Source: Streptomyces bikiniensis (lineage in GTDB: Bacteria > Actinomycetota > Actinomycetes > Streptomycetales > Streptomycetaceae). Taken from it: DNA of 64,000 nucleotides. The stretch spans positions 1 to 64,000 of the forward strand of contig JNWL01000015.1 of assembly GCA_000716465.1 (NCBI GenBank). Direction: 5' to 3'. Below the pieces are notes generated by a model. That model did not search any database and was not told the DNA's origin. It saw only the letters and a list, made by a program, of their open reading frames with translations. Made by a program: the position numbers and the translations under genes. Numbering within the stretch: the stretch's first letter is position 1; each line of letters begins with the position of its first letter. Shown piece by piece: positions 18,449 to 26,876 of the stretch.

Positions 18449-18619
18449 CCGGTGGGGTGGGCGGCCCCTTCGCCGTACCCGCTCCGTTGTCGTGTGGGGT
18501 GGGCGGCCCCTTCGCCGTACCCGCTCCGTTGTCGTGTGGAGTGGGCGGCTTCTTCGCCGTACCCACCCCGCCGTCACGTGTGGCGGGCGGGGCTCTTCGC
18601 CGTACCCGTCCCGCCGTCA
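18449..18619 (-). repeat. 42-43 bp tandem repeat, about four copies, at the 3' end of the Rv3235-family gene
   Basis: The element CGCCGTACCC recurs at 18471, 18513, 18555 and 18598 (spacings 42, 42, 43). Read on the minus strand, the first unit starts in the last codons and TGA of the Rv3235-family gene (ACGTGACGGCGGG then GGGTACGGCGAAG) and is copied downstream, towards the secA stop. The two outer copies are nearly identical; the inner ones are more diverged. Confidence 0.9.
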
Positions 18620-19339
18620 CGTCGTGCCCAGGCCGTCGAGTTCCACGGCCGCGCAGCGCCAGCGTCGGTCGGCGCCGCGCTCCAGGCGGAACGCCATCGC
18701 CCGGACGCGGGCGCCGGTGGCGATGGTCGCGAAGGCCTCGACGGCGTCCTGGGCGGGGTGCGTCTGGACCGAGCAGCGGCGCAGGACCGGGCGGGGGCCG
18801 AGCGAGCGCAGGGGCGTCTCCGGGGCGAGCCGGACGAGCTGCTCGTACGCCTCCCCGAGGGTGTGGCCGAGCATCCAGTGCACCGGCCGCTCTCCGCTCA
18901 GGACGGCGAGCAGGCGCTCCGCGAAGACCGTGTGCGGCGGGAGGGCGCGGGGCGCGCCGCGCCCGGGCGTACGCGGGCGCGTGCCGGCGGAGCCGCGCGG
19001 CCGGGTCCCGGCGGGACCGCCGGGGGCGGTACGGGGACGTGGGGTGCGGGGGCGGCGGGTGACCCCACCGAGGGGCGGAACGGGGAGGGCGTTTGCCGGG
19101 GGAGCCGCCGTGGAGGCGGCCGGGGCCGGGGCCGTGGCTGCGGCGCGGCCGGTGGCGGGAGGGGCGGCCGGGGGCGCGGTAGCCGCGGCGGCCCGGGGCG
19201 CGGGGCCGGGGACGGCCGCCGGGAGCGCGGGGGAGGCGGTGGTCCGGACCGTGCCCGGGAAGGCGGGCGCGTCGGTCGGAGGTGCGGTCCGGGTCGTGGT
19301 CAGCGGCGTCGTGGTGGTCGTGGTGAGCGTGGTGGCCAT
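18617..19339 (-). CDS. Rv3235-family protein
   Basis: A 240-aa protein. Residues 1-140 are low-complexity: a run of threonines (ATTLTTTTTTPLTTT) followed by Ala/Pro/Arg-rich sequence. The C-terminal ~95 residues form a compact domain (FAERLLAVLSGERPVHWMLGHTLGEAYEQL... and RVRAMAFRLERGADRRWRCAAVELDG) recognisable as the Rv3235 family, which is conserved near secA in actinobacteria. The function is unknown. ATG 19339 has AGGGGA upstream. It converges with secA, and its 3' end is tandemly repeated. Confidence 0.82.
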   Translation of the reverse strand: MATTLTTTTTTPLTTTRTAPPTDAPAFPGTVRTTASPALPAAVPGPAPRAAAATAPPAAPPATGRAAATAPAPAASTAAPPANALPVPPLGGVTRRPRTPRPRTAPGGPAGTRPRGSAGTRPRTPGRGAPRALPPHTVFAERLLAVLSGERPVHWMLGHTLGEAYEQLVRLAPETPLRSLGPRPVLRRCSVQTHPAQDAVEAFATIATGARVRAMAFRLERGADRRWRCAAVELDGLGTT

Positions 19340-19613
19340 GGTGATCCCCTGTCGTTCCGTAACCGGTCGGTACCGGTCGGTAACTTCCGTTGGGGATCTT
19401 GTACGGCGGGGGCTCCGGGCGCCGCAAGGGGCCGACCGCCCCGGAGCGGTCCGGAACGGGATCACCTATCCGGGTGACGCGGCCGGAAATCGGGTCTCCG
19501 GGGGTCCGGCGCACGGGCTCCGGGGTGGACGGGCGGCGACTTCGGGCCGCCGCCCCGAAGGGGGACTCCGCACGTATCCTGGGGATCTCTCCCTCTACGA
19601 AAGCGGCCAGTCG

Positions 19614-20120
19614 ATGCGCGTCTACGTCCCCCTGACCCTCCCCGGTCTCGCACAGGCGCACAAGGCGGGCGAGCTGGGCCCCGGCCCGCTGACCGCCTAC
19701 GCCGTCACCCCCGCGCTGCGCGAGTGGTACGTCTCCGACGACATCGAGGAGCTGGAGTACGCGGCGCTCGGCCGGGCCGCCGCCGCCTCCCTGCGCCTGC
19801 TCGCCGCCGACTCCGGGGCGCCCCGCCGCCGGATCGTCGTCGCCGTCGACGTGGCCGACGAGGACGCGGTCGCCGACCCCGACCGGGGGCTCGACGCCGA
19901 CGCGGTCGGCGAGGTCCGGATCGCCGGGGCCGTACCGCTGTCCAAGGCCGCGGCCGTGCACGCGGACGCGGACGACGCCGAGGCGGACGTCAGGGCGGCG
20001 GCGGAGGCGCTGGAGGCGGCGGACCGGGGCGACGACGACGCGCGGTTCACCGTGGACGGCGCCGAGGACCACGAACTGCTGTGGTTCGGGGTGCAGGAGA
20101 TCCCCGCGCTGCTGGGCTGA
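19614..20120 (+). CDS. DUF6912 family protein
   Basis: A 168-aa acidic protein conserved in actinobacteria. It starts MRVYVPLTLPGLAQAHKAGELG and ends ELLWFGVQEIPALLG. There are no membrane segments and no catalytic motif I can name; the middle is rich in Ala, Asp and Glu and probably helical. A TATCCT hexamer about 35 nt upstream is a possible -10 box. The HAD gene follows 68 nt later with its own promoter. The function is unknown. Confidence 0.82.
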   Translation: MRVYVPLTLPGLAQAHKAGELGPGPLTAYAVTPALREWYVSDDIEELEYAALGRAAAASLRLLAADSGAPRRRIVVAVDVADEDAVADPDRGLDADAVGEVRIAGAVPLSKAAAVHADADDAEADVRAAAEALEAADRGDDDARFTVDGAEDHELLWFGVQEIPALLG

Positions 20121-20176
20121 GGCCCCGGGGGGCCGTGGAGAAGGCCTCCGGGCTCTTCGCCGTCCGAGGCTGCGGG

Positions 20177-20182
20177 TACCGT
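20177..20182 (+). promoter_or_regulatory. -10 box for a probable leaderless HAD mRNA
   Basis: TACCGT ends 6 nt before the ATG at 20189, the spacing seen when transcription starts at the start codon. No ribosome site is present between them. Confidence 0.5.
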
Positions 20183-20188
20183 CCTTCC

Positions 20189-20848
20189 ATGGGGAAGCAC
20201 GGAAAGCACCTGGTCTGGGACTGGAACGGCACACTGCTCGACGACATCGACGCGGTCATCGGGGCGACGAACGCCGCCTTCGCCGAACTGGGGCTCGAAC
20301 CGCTCACGCTGGAGCGGTACCGCGAGCTCTATACGGTGCCGGTGCCCAAGTTCTACGAGCGGCTCATGGGGCGGCTGCCCACCGACGCCGAGTGGACCCG
20401 CATGGACGGCGTCTTCCACCGGCACTACTGGGAGCGGGCCGAGAACTGCGGCCTCACCGCCGGCGCCGCCGAACTGCTCGCGGCCCGGCAGACCTCCGGC
20501 TTCACGCAGTCGCTGCTCTCGCTCGCCCCGCACGTCGACCTCGTCCCCCTCGTGCGGCGGCACGGGATCGCGGAGCGGTTCCTGCGCATGGACGGGCGGC
20601 CCGACACCTCCACGGACGGCAAGTCCGGGCACATGGTGCGCCACCTCGCCGCCCTGGAGGGGATCGGGGTCGAGCGGGTGGTCGTCATCGGCGACGCGGC
20701 GGACGACGCCCTCGCGGCGGCGCACGTCGGCGCGAAGGCCGTGCTCTACACCGGCGGCTCGCACAGCCGCGCCTCCCTGGAGCGGGTGGGGGTGCCGGTG
20801 GTCGACTCGCTCGCGGAGGCGGTCGCCGTGGCGGAGGAGCTGGTCTGA
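20189..20848 (+). CDS. HAD-superfamily hydrolase (phosphoglycolate phosphatase-like)
   Basis: A 219-aa HAD hydrolase. Motif I is DWNGT, with nucleophile D11 and Asn at position 13 where most HAD phosphatases have the second Asp. A helical cap follows, and then motif III/IV VVIGDAADDALAAAHVGAKAVLYTGG. It should hydrolyse a phosphorylated small molecule, but the missing general acid/base Asp leaves the activity open. The start at ATG 20189 matches the preceding TACCGT box. Confidence 0.85.
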   Translation: MGKHGKHLVWDWNGTLLDDIDAVIGATNAAFAELGLEPLTLERYRELYTVPVPKFYERLMGRLPTDAEWTRMDGVFHRHYWERAENCGLTAGAAELLAARQTSGFTQSLLSLAPHVDLVPLVRRHGIAERFLRMDGRPDTSTDGKSGHMVRHLAALEGIGVERVVVIGDAADDALAAAHVGAKAVLYTGGSHSRASLERVGVPVVDSLAEAVAVAEELV

Positions 20849-20902
20849 CCGCCCCTCAGCCTCGTACGACCACCCGTACGGCCATCCGTACGACCGGAGC
20901 CC

Positions 20903-21457
20903 TCAGCCCCTCGACCCGAGGACCTTCAGGAACTCCCGCATCCAGACCGGGTGGTCCGGCCACGCCCGGGAGGAGACGAGCAGGCCGTCGACCACGGCCT
21001 CCGCGTCCCGGAAGGACGCCCCCGCCGCCTGCATGTCGAGCTCCAGGGCCGGATAGGCCGTGACCCGGCGGCCCTCCAGGGCGCCGGTCGCCGCCGTCAG
21101 GAGCGGGCCGTGGCAGATCTGCGCGACCGGCTTGTCCGCGTCGAAGAAGGCCTTGAGGATCTTGCGCAGCTCCGGGTCGTTGCGGAGGTACTCCGGCGCC
21201 CGGCCGCCCGGGACCACCACCGCCGCGTACGCCCCCGGGTCGACCTCGGAGAAGGCCAGGTCGGCGGGCCAGGTGTAGCCGGGCTTCTCGGTGTACGTGT
21301 CGAAACCGGGCTCGAAGTCGTGGACCACGAACCGCAGCGTCTTGCGGGCCGGGGCCGCGATGTCCACCTCGTACCCCTCCTCCAGAAGGCGCTGGTAGGG
21401 GTACAGCACCTCCAGCGACTCCGCCGCGTCCCCGGTCACGATCAGGATCCTCGCCAT
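20903..21457 (-). CDS. DJ-1/PfpI-family protein
   Basis: A 184-aa class I glutamine amidotransferase-like protein. It begins MARILIVTGDAAESLEVLYPYQRLLEEGYEVDI, contains the VVVPGGRAPEYLR strand-loop and the nucleophile elbow AQICHGPLL with C115, and ends at the wall motif. Relatives are glyoxalases, deglycases or stress chaperones (YhbO, PfpI); which applies is unclear. ATG 21457 is chosen because homology begins there; an upstream extension is poor. Confidence 0.88.
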   Translation of the reverse strand: MARILIVTGDAAESLEVLYPYQRLLEEGYEVDIAAPARKTLRFVVHDFEPGFDTYTEKPGYTWPADLAFSEVDPGAYAAVVVPGGRAPEYLRNDPELRKILKAFFDADKPVAQICHGPLLTAATGALEGRRVTAYPALELDMQAAGASFRDAEAVVDGLLVSSRAWPDHPVWMREFLKVLGSRG

Positions 21458-21582
21458 GGCTCTCCCAGCTCCAGAAGGTCGGATGCCGTGCCTTGAGGAC
21501 ATGTGTCGCTGTCCATAACGTCAAACTTCCACCCCCTCTTTTGTACACATACGGCTCATGACGGGTCGGGGGTCGGGAGCGA

Positions 21583-21841
21583 TAGGCTTTCGTCGTGATC
21601 AGCGCGATACGCCGAGGGGGCAGTGAAGCCCCCGGCTGCCGCCCGACCCGCTCCGGCGGCCGGGCCGACCGTGCGTGCGCCGATCCCCTTCGCCCGGGCG
21701 CGCCACGGTCGGTGGCGGAGAACGACCCGGGCTTCTCTCATTCGGGCATGACGTCGTCTTCGGCGGAAACACGACGTGGAGGCGTTGTGCCCTTCCTTCC
21801 ACCGATGTCGCGCAACGGCGCGCGGCCAGGAGTCAGAGGAC
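21583..21841 (+). promoter_or_regulatory. gdh promoter and structured leader with an overlapping short frame
   Basis: TAGGCT (21583-21588) is followed 6 nt later by GTG at 21595, a leaderless-type arrangement, although the gdh ATG is 247 nt further down. The GTG frame runs 102 codons and overlaps the start of gdh. Within the leader, ACGTCGT (21751-21757) and ACGACGT (21771-21777) form a perfect hairpin with a 13-nt loop. This could be a leader peptide or attenuator. The remainder of the 384-nt interval (21458-21841) has no other clear feature. Confidence 0.45.
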
Positions 21842-24800
21842 ATGCAGACCAAGCTGGACGAAGCCAAGGCCGAGCTGCTCGAAAGGGCCGCCCGGGTAGC
21901 TGAGCACAGCCCGGTCGGGGGGCGACTTCCGACGGGGCCGGACGGTTCGGGCGAGCGCCCGGACGGCGACACCGTGCTCGAGTACCTCCAGCGCTACTAC
22001 CTGCACACCGCGCCCGAGGACCTGTCCGACCGGGACCCGGTCGACGTCTTCGGCGCCGCCCTCTCCCACTACCGCCTGGCGGAGAACCGTCCGCAGGGCA
22101 CGGCGAACGTGCGCGTCCACACCCCGACGGTCGAGGAGAACGGCTGGACCAGCAGCCACTCCGTCGTCGAGGTCGTCACCGACGACATGCCCTTCCTCGT
22201 CGACTCGGTCACCAACGAGCTGTCCCGCCAGGGCCGCGGCATCCACGTCGTGATCCACCCGCAGGTCCTCGTCCGCCGCGACGTCACCGGTAGGCTCATC
22301 GAGGTCCTGTCGGCGCAGATCCACGGCGAGCTGCCGCACGACGCGCTCACCGAGTCCTGGATCCACGTCGAGATCGACCGCGAGACCGACCGCGCCGACC
22401 TCAAGCAGATCACCGCCGACCTGCTGCGCGTCCTGTCCGACGTCCGCGAGACCGTCGAGGACTGGGAGAAGATGCGCGACGCCGCGCTGCGCATCGCGGA
22501 CGGCCTCGCCGACGAGCCCACCGCCTCCGACCTGCGCCCGACCGAGGTGGAGGAGGCCCGCGAGCTGCTGCGCTGGCTCGCCGACGACCACTTCACCTTC
22601 CTCGGCTACCGCGAGTACGAGCTGGTCGACGGCGACGCCCTGGCCGCCGTGCCCGGCACGGGCCTCGGCATCCTGCGCTCCGACCCGCACCACTCCGGCG
22701 ACGACGAGGGCCACCACGCCCACCCCGTGTCGCCCTCCTTCAGCCGGCTGCCCGCCGACGCCCGGGCCAAGGCCCGCGAGCACAAGCTGCTGATCCTGAC
22801 GAAGGCCAACAGCCGGGCGACCGTGCACCGCCCCTCGTACCTCGACTACATCGGCGTGAAGAAGTTCGACGCCGCCGGCAACGTCGTCGGCGAGCGCCGC
22901 TTCCTCGGCCTCTTCTCCTCGGCCGCCTACACCGAGTCCGTCCGCCGCGTCCCGGTCGTCAAGCGCAAGGTCCAGGAGGTCCTGGCGGGCGCCGGCTTCT
23001 CCCCGAACAGCCACGACGGCCGCGACCTGCTCCAGATCCTGGAGACCTACCCGCGCGACGAGCTGTTCCAGACCCCGGTCGACCAGCTCCAGTCCGTCGT
23101 CACCAGCGTCCTCTACCTCCAGGAGCGGCGCCGGCTGCGGCTCTACCTGCGCCAGGACGAGTACGGCCGCTACTACTCGGCCCTCGTCTACCTGCCGCGC
23201 GACCGCTACACCACCCGCGTCCGGCTGCGGATCATCGACATCCTGAAGGAGGAGCTCGGCGGCACCAGCGTCGACTTCACCGCCTGGAACACCGAGTCGA
23301 TCCTCTCTCGGCTGCACTTCGTCGTCCGCGTCGAGCCCGGCACCGAGCTGGCCAAGCTCACCGACGCCGACGTCGAGCGCATCGAGGGCCGGCTCGTCGA
23401 GGCCGCCCGCTCCTGGGCCGACGGCTTCGGCGAGGCGCTCAACGCCGAGCTGGGCGAGGAGCGCGCCGCCGAGCTGCTGCGCCGCTACGGCAACGCCTTC
23501 CCCGAGGGCTACAAGGCCGACCACTCGCCGCGCGCCGCCGTCTCCGACCTGGTCCACCTGGAGGCCCTCGCCGGCAGCGACAAGGACTTCTCCCTCTCCC
23601 TCTACGAGCCCGTCCTCGCGGGCCCCGGCGAGCGCCGCTTCAAGATCTACAAGACGGGCGACCAGATCTCCCTCTCCGCCGTCCTGCCGGTCCTCAACCG
23701 GCTCGGCGTCGAGGTCACCGACGAGCGCCCCTACGAGCTGCGCTGCGCCGACCGCACCCACGCCTGGATCTACGACTTCGGGCTGCGGCTCCCGGCCACC
23801 AACGGCAACGGCGTCACCCTGGGCGACGACGCCCGCGAGCGCTTCCAGGAGGCCTTCGCCGCCACCTGGACCGGCGAGGCCGAGAACGACGGCTTCAACT
23901 CCCTCGTCCTCTCCGCCGGTCTGAACTGGCGCGAGGCGATGGTGCTGCGCGCCTACGCCAAGTACCTGCGGCAGGCCGGCTCCACCTTCAGCCAGGACTA
24001 CATGGAGGACACCCTCCGCAACAACGTCCACACCACCCGGCTCCTGGTCAACCTCTTCGAGGCCCGGATGGCGCCGGAGCGCCAGCGCGCCGGCACCGAG
24101 TTGATCGACGCGCTCCTCGAGGAGCTGGACGCCGCCCTGGACCAGGTCGCCAGCCTGGACGAGGACCGCATCCTGCGCTCCTTCCTGACCGTCATCAAGG
24201 CTACCCTGCGGACCAACTTCTTCCAGAAGGACAGCGAGGGCCGGCCGCACTCCTACGTGTCGATGAAGTTCGACCCGCAGGCCATCCCCGACCTGCCGGC
24301 CCCGCGCCCCGCCTTCGAGATCTGGGTCTACTCGCCGCGCGTCGAGGGCGTCCACCTGCGCTTCGGCAAGGTCGCCCGCGGCGGTCTGCGCTGGTCCGAC
24401 CGGCGCGAGGACTTCCGCACCGAGATCCTCGGCCTGGTCAAGGCGCAGATGGTGAAGAACACCGTCATCGTGCCGGTCGGCGCCAAGGGCGGCTTCGTCG
24501 CCAAGCAGCTCCCGGACCCGTCCGTGGACCGGGACGCCTGGATGGCCGAGGGCGTCGCCTCGTACAAGACGTTCATCTCGGCCCTGCTCGACATCACCGA
24601 CAACCTGGTCGCGGGCGAGGTCGTGCCGCCGGTCGACGTGGTCCGCCACGACGAGGACGACACCTACCTGGTCGTCGCCGCCGACAAGGGCACCGCGACC
24701 TTCTCCGACATCGCCAACGGGGTCGCGGAGGCGTACGGCTTCTGGCTCGGTGACGCGTTCGCCTCCGGCGGCTCGGCCGGCTACGACCACAAGGGCATGG

Positions 24801-26806
24801 GCATCACAGCCCGCGGCGCCTGGGAGTCCGTCAAGCGCCACTTCCGCGAGCTGGGCCACGACACCCAGACCGAGGACTTCACGGTCGTCGGCGTCGGTGA
24901 CATGTCCGGCGACGTCTTCGGCAACGGGATGCTGCTCTCCGAGCACATCCGGCTGGTGGCCGCCTTCGACCACCGGCACATCTTCCTCGACCCGAACCCC
25001 GACGCGGCCGTCTCGTACGCCGAGCGCCGCCGCCTCTTCGAGCTGCCCCGCTCCTCCTGGGCCGACTACGACACCTCGCTGCTCTCCGCGGGCGGCGGCG
25101 TCCACCCCCGCAACGCCAAGTCGATCCCGGTCAACGCCCAGGTCAGGGCCGTCCTCGGCATCGAGGACGGGGTCACCAAGCTGACCCCGGCCGAGCTGAT
25201 GAAGGCGATCCTCCAGTCGCCCGTCGACCTGCTGTGGAACGGCGGCATCGGCACGTACGTCAAGTCCTCGGCCGAGTCGAACGCCGACGTCGGCGACAAG
25301 GCCAACGACGCCATCCGCGTCGACGGCCAGGACGTGCGCGCCAAGGTGGTCGGCGAGGGCGGCAACCTCGGCGCGACCCAGCTCGGCCGCATCGAGTTCG
25401 CCCGCTCCGGCGGCCCCGAGGGCCGGGGCGGCAAGGTCAACACCGACGCCATCGACAACAGCGCCGGCGTCGACACCTCCGACCACGAGGTCAACATCAA
25501 GATCCTGCTCAACGGGCTCGTCGCCGAGGGCGACATGACCGTCAAGCAGCGCAACAAGATCCTCGCGGAGATGACCGACGAGGTCGGCACGCTCGTCCTG
25601 CGCAACAACTACGCGCAGAACACGGCCCTGGCCAACGCCGTCGCCCAGTCGCCGTCCCTGCTCCACGCCCACCAGCGGTTCATGCGCCGCCTGGGCCGCG
25701 ACGGGGCCCTCGACCGCTCCCTGGAGTTCCTGCCCAACGACCGGCAGATCCGCGAACTCCTCAACAACGGCAAGGGCCTGAGCCAGCCGGAGCTCGCCGT
25801 CCTCCTCGCGTACACCAAGATCACGCTGGCCGACGAGCTGATCGGCACCGCGCTGCCGGACGACCCATACCTGACCGGGCTGCTCCACGCGTACTTCCCG
25901 ACGCTGCTGCGCGAGCGGTTCACCGAGGCCGTCGACCACCACCCGCTGCGCCGCGAGATCATCACCACCGTCCTGGTCAACGACACCGTCAACGCCGGCG
26001 GTTCGACCTTCCTGCACCGCCTCCGGGAGGAGACCGGCGCGTCGGTCGAGGAGATCGTCCGGGCACAGACCGCCGCCCGCGCCGTCTTCCGCCTCGGCCA
26101 GGTCTGGGACGCCGTCGAGGCCCTCGACAACGAGGTCCCGGCCGAGATCCAGACCCGGATGCGGCTGCACTCGCGCCGGCTCGTCGAGCGCGGCACGCGC
26201 TGGCTGCTCAACAACCGGCCGCAGCCGCTCCAGCTCACCGAGACCATCGAGTTCTTCGCCGAGCGCGTCGAGACGGTCTGGTCGCGGCTGCCCGAGCTGC
26301 TGCGCGGCGCGGACCTCGACTGGTACCGGTCGATCCTGGACGAGCTGACCGGGTTCGGGGTGCCGGAGGAGCTCGCGCGGCGGGTCGCCGGCTTCTCCTC
26401 CGCCTTCCCGGCGCTCGACATCGTCGCGATCGCGGACCGGACGGGCAAGGACCCGCTGGAGGTCGCCGAGGTCTACTACGACCTGGCCGACCGGCTGCGG
26501 ATCACCGACCTGATGGACCGGATCATCGAACTGCCGCGCGACGACCGCTGGCAGTCGATGGCCCGCGCCTCGATCCGCGAGGACCTGTTCGCGGCGCACG
26601 CGGCGCTCACGCAGGACGTCCTGACGGCGGGCGGCGACGACGCCGGCCCGGAGGAGCGGTTCAAGGCCTGGGAGGAGCGGAACGCGGCGATCCTGGGCCG
26701 CGCGCGGACGACCCTGGAGGAGATCCAGGGCTCGGACACCTTCGACCTGGCGAACCTGTCGGTGGCGATGCGGACGATGCGCACGCTGCTGCGTTCGCAC
26801 AGCTAG
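21842..26806 (+). CDS. gdh: NAD-specific glutamate dehydrogenase, 180-kDa class
   Basis: A 1654-aa enzyme of the large NAD-GDH (L_180) family first known from Streptomyces clavuligerus. It oxidatively deaminates glutamate to 2-oxoglutarate and ammonium. The long N-terminal part carries ACT-like regulatory regions. The catalytic core lies in about residues 700-1250, with the ARGGLRWSDRREDFRTEILGL segment, VPVGAKGGFV (substrate-binding lysine) and the nucleotide-binding GVGDMSGDVFGNGMLLS. A C-terminal helical domain completes it. ATG 21842 follows AGAGGA closely and agrees with the family start MQTKLDEAKAELL. The arrangement with a long leader suggests nitrogen- or amino-acid-responsive control. 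Confidence 0.97.
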   Translation: MQTKLDEAKAELLERAARVAEHSPVGGRLPTGPDGSGERPDGDTVLEYLQRYYLHTAPEDLSDRDPVDVFGAALSHYRLAENRPQGTANVRVHTPTVEENGWTSSHSVVEVVTDDMPFLVDSVTNELSRQGRGIHVVIHPQVLVRRDVTGRLIEVLSAQIHGELPHDALTESWIHVEIDRETDRADLKQITADLLRVLSDVRETVEDWEKMRDAALRIADGLADEPTASDLRPTEVEEARELLRWLADDHFTFLGYREYELVDGDALAAVPGTGLGILRSDPHHSGDDEGHHAHPVSPSFSRLPADARAKAREHKLLILTKANSRATVHRPSYLDYIGVKKFDAAGNVVGERRFLGLFSSAAYTESVRRVPVVKRKVQEVLAGAGFSPNSHDGRDLLQILETYPRDELFQTPVDQLQSVVTSVLYLQERRRLRLYLRQDEYGRYYSALVYLPRDRYTTRVRLRIIDILKEELGGTSVDFTAWNTESILSRLHFVVRVEPGTELAKLTDADVERIEGRLVEAARSWADGFGEALNAELGEERAAELLRRYGNAFPEGYKADHSPRAAVSDLVHLEALAGSDKDFSLSLYEPVLAGPGERRFKIYKTGDQISLSAVLPVLNRLGVEVTDERPYELRCADRTHAWIYDFGLRLPATNGNGVTLGDDARERFQEAFAATWTGEAENDGFNSLVLSAGLNWREAMVLRAYAKYLRQAGSTFSQDYMEDTLRNNVHTTRLLVNLFEARMAPERQRAGTELIDALLEELDAALDQVASLDEDRILRSFLTVIKATLRTNFFQKDSEGRPHSYVSMKFDPQAIPDLPAPRPAFEIWVYSPRVEGVHLRFGKVARGGLRWSDRREDFRTEILGLVKAQMVKNTVIVPVGAKGGFVAKQLPDPSVDRDAWMAEGVASYKTFISALLDITDNLVAGEVVPPVDVVRHDEDDTYLVVAADKGTATFSDIANGVAEAYGFWLGDAFASGGSAGYDHKGMGITARGAWESVKRHFRELGHDTQTEDFTVVGVGDMSGDVFGNGMLLSEHIRLVAAFDHRHIFLDPNPDAAVSYAERRRLFELPRSSWADYDTSLLSAGGGVHPRNAKSIPVNAQVRAVLGIEDGVTKLTPAELMKAILQSPVDLLWNGGIGTYVKSSAESNADVGDKANDAIRVDGQDVRAKVVGEGGNLGATQLGRIEFARSGGPEGRGGKVNTDAIDNSAGVDTSDHEVNIKILLNGLVAEGDMTVKQRNKILAEMTDEVGTLVLRNNYAQNTALANAVAQSPSLLHAHQRFMRRLGRDGALDRSLEFLPNDRQIRELLNNGKGLSQPELAVLLAYTKITLADELIGTALPDDPYLTGLLHAYFPTLLRERFTEAVDHHPLRREIITTVLVNDTVNAGGSTFLHRLREETGASVEEIVRAQTAARAVFRLGQVWDAVEALDNEVPAEIQTRMRLHSRRLVERGTRWLLNNRPQPLQLTETIEFFAERVETVWSRLPELLRGADLDWYRSILDELTGFGVPEELARRVAGFSSAFPALDIVAIADRTGKDPLEVAEVYYDLADRLRITDLMDRIIELPRDDRWQSMARASIREDLFAAHAALTQDVLTAGGDDAGPEERFKAWEERNAAILGRARTTLEEIQGSDTFDLANLSVAMRTMRTLLRSHS

Positions 26807-26818
26807 TACGCGCGCGTG

Positions 26819-26860
26819 CGAGGGGCCCCGCCGGAGGAATGAGACCGGCGGGGCCCCTCG
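26819..26860. terminator. Bidirectional terminator between gdh and the GT87 gene
   Basis: A perfect 16-bp stem (CGAGGGGCCCCGCCGG and complement) with a 10-nt loop lies between two converging genes. It lacks a long T-run, as is common in Streptomyces. Confidence 0.85.
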
Positions 26861-26876
26861 CCCTTTCCCGGAGGCC

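Noticed and set aside
15591..20234. A 1547-codon minus-strand frame across secA and its neighbours
   Set aside because: It is a shadow of secA codon bias, has no recognisable domain, and crosses several real genes on both strands.
21833..26800. A 1655-codon open frame on the minus strand, the full length of gdh
   Set aside because: At very high GC, antisense frames of strongly biased genes stay open by chance. The frame has no family motifs and low-complexity composition, whereas the plus frame is clearly NAD-GDH.
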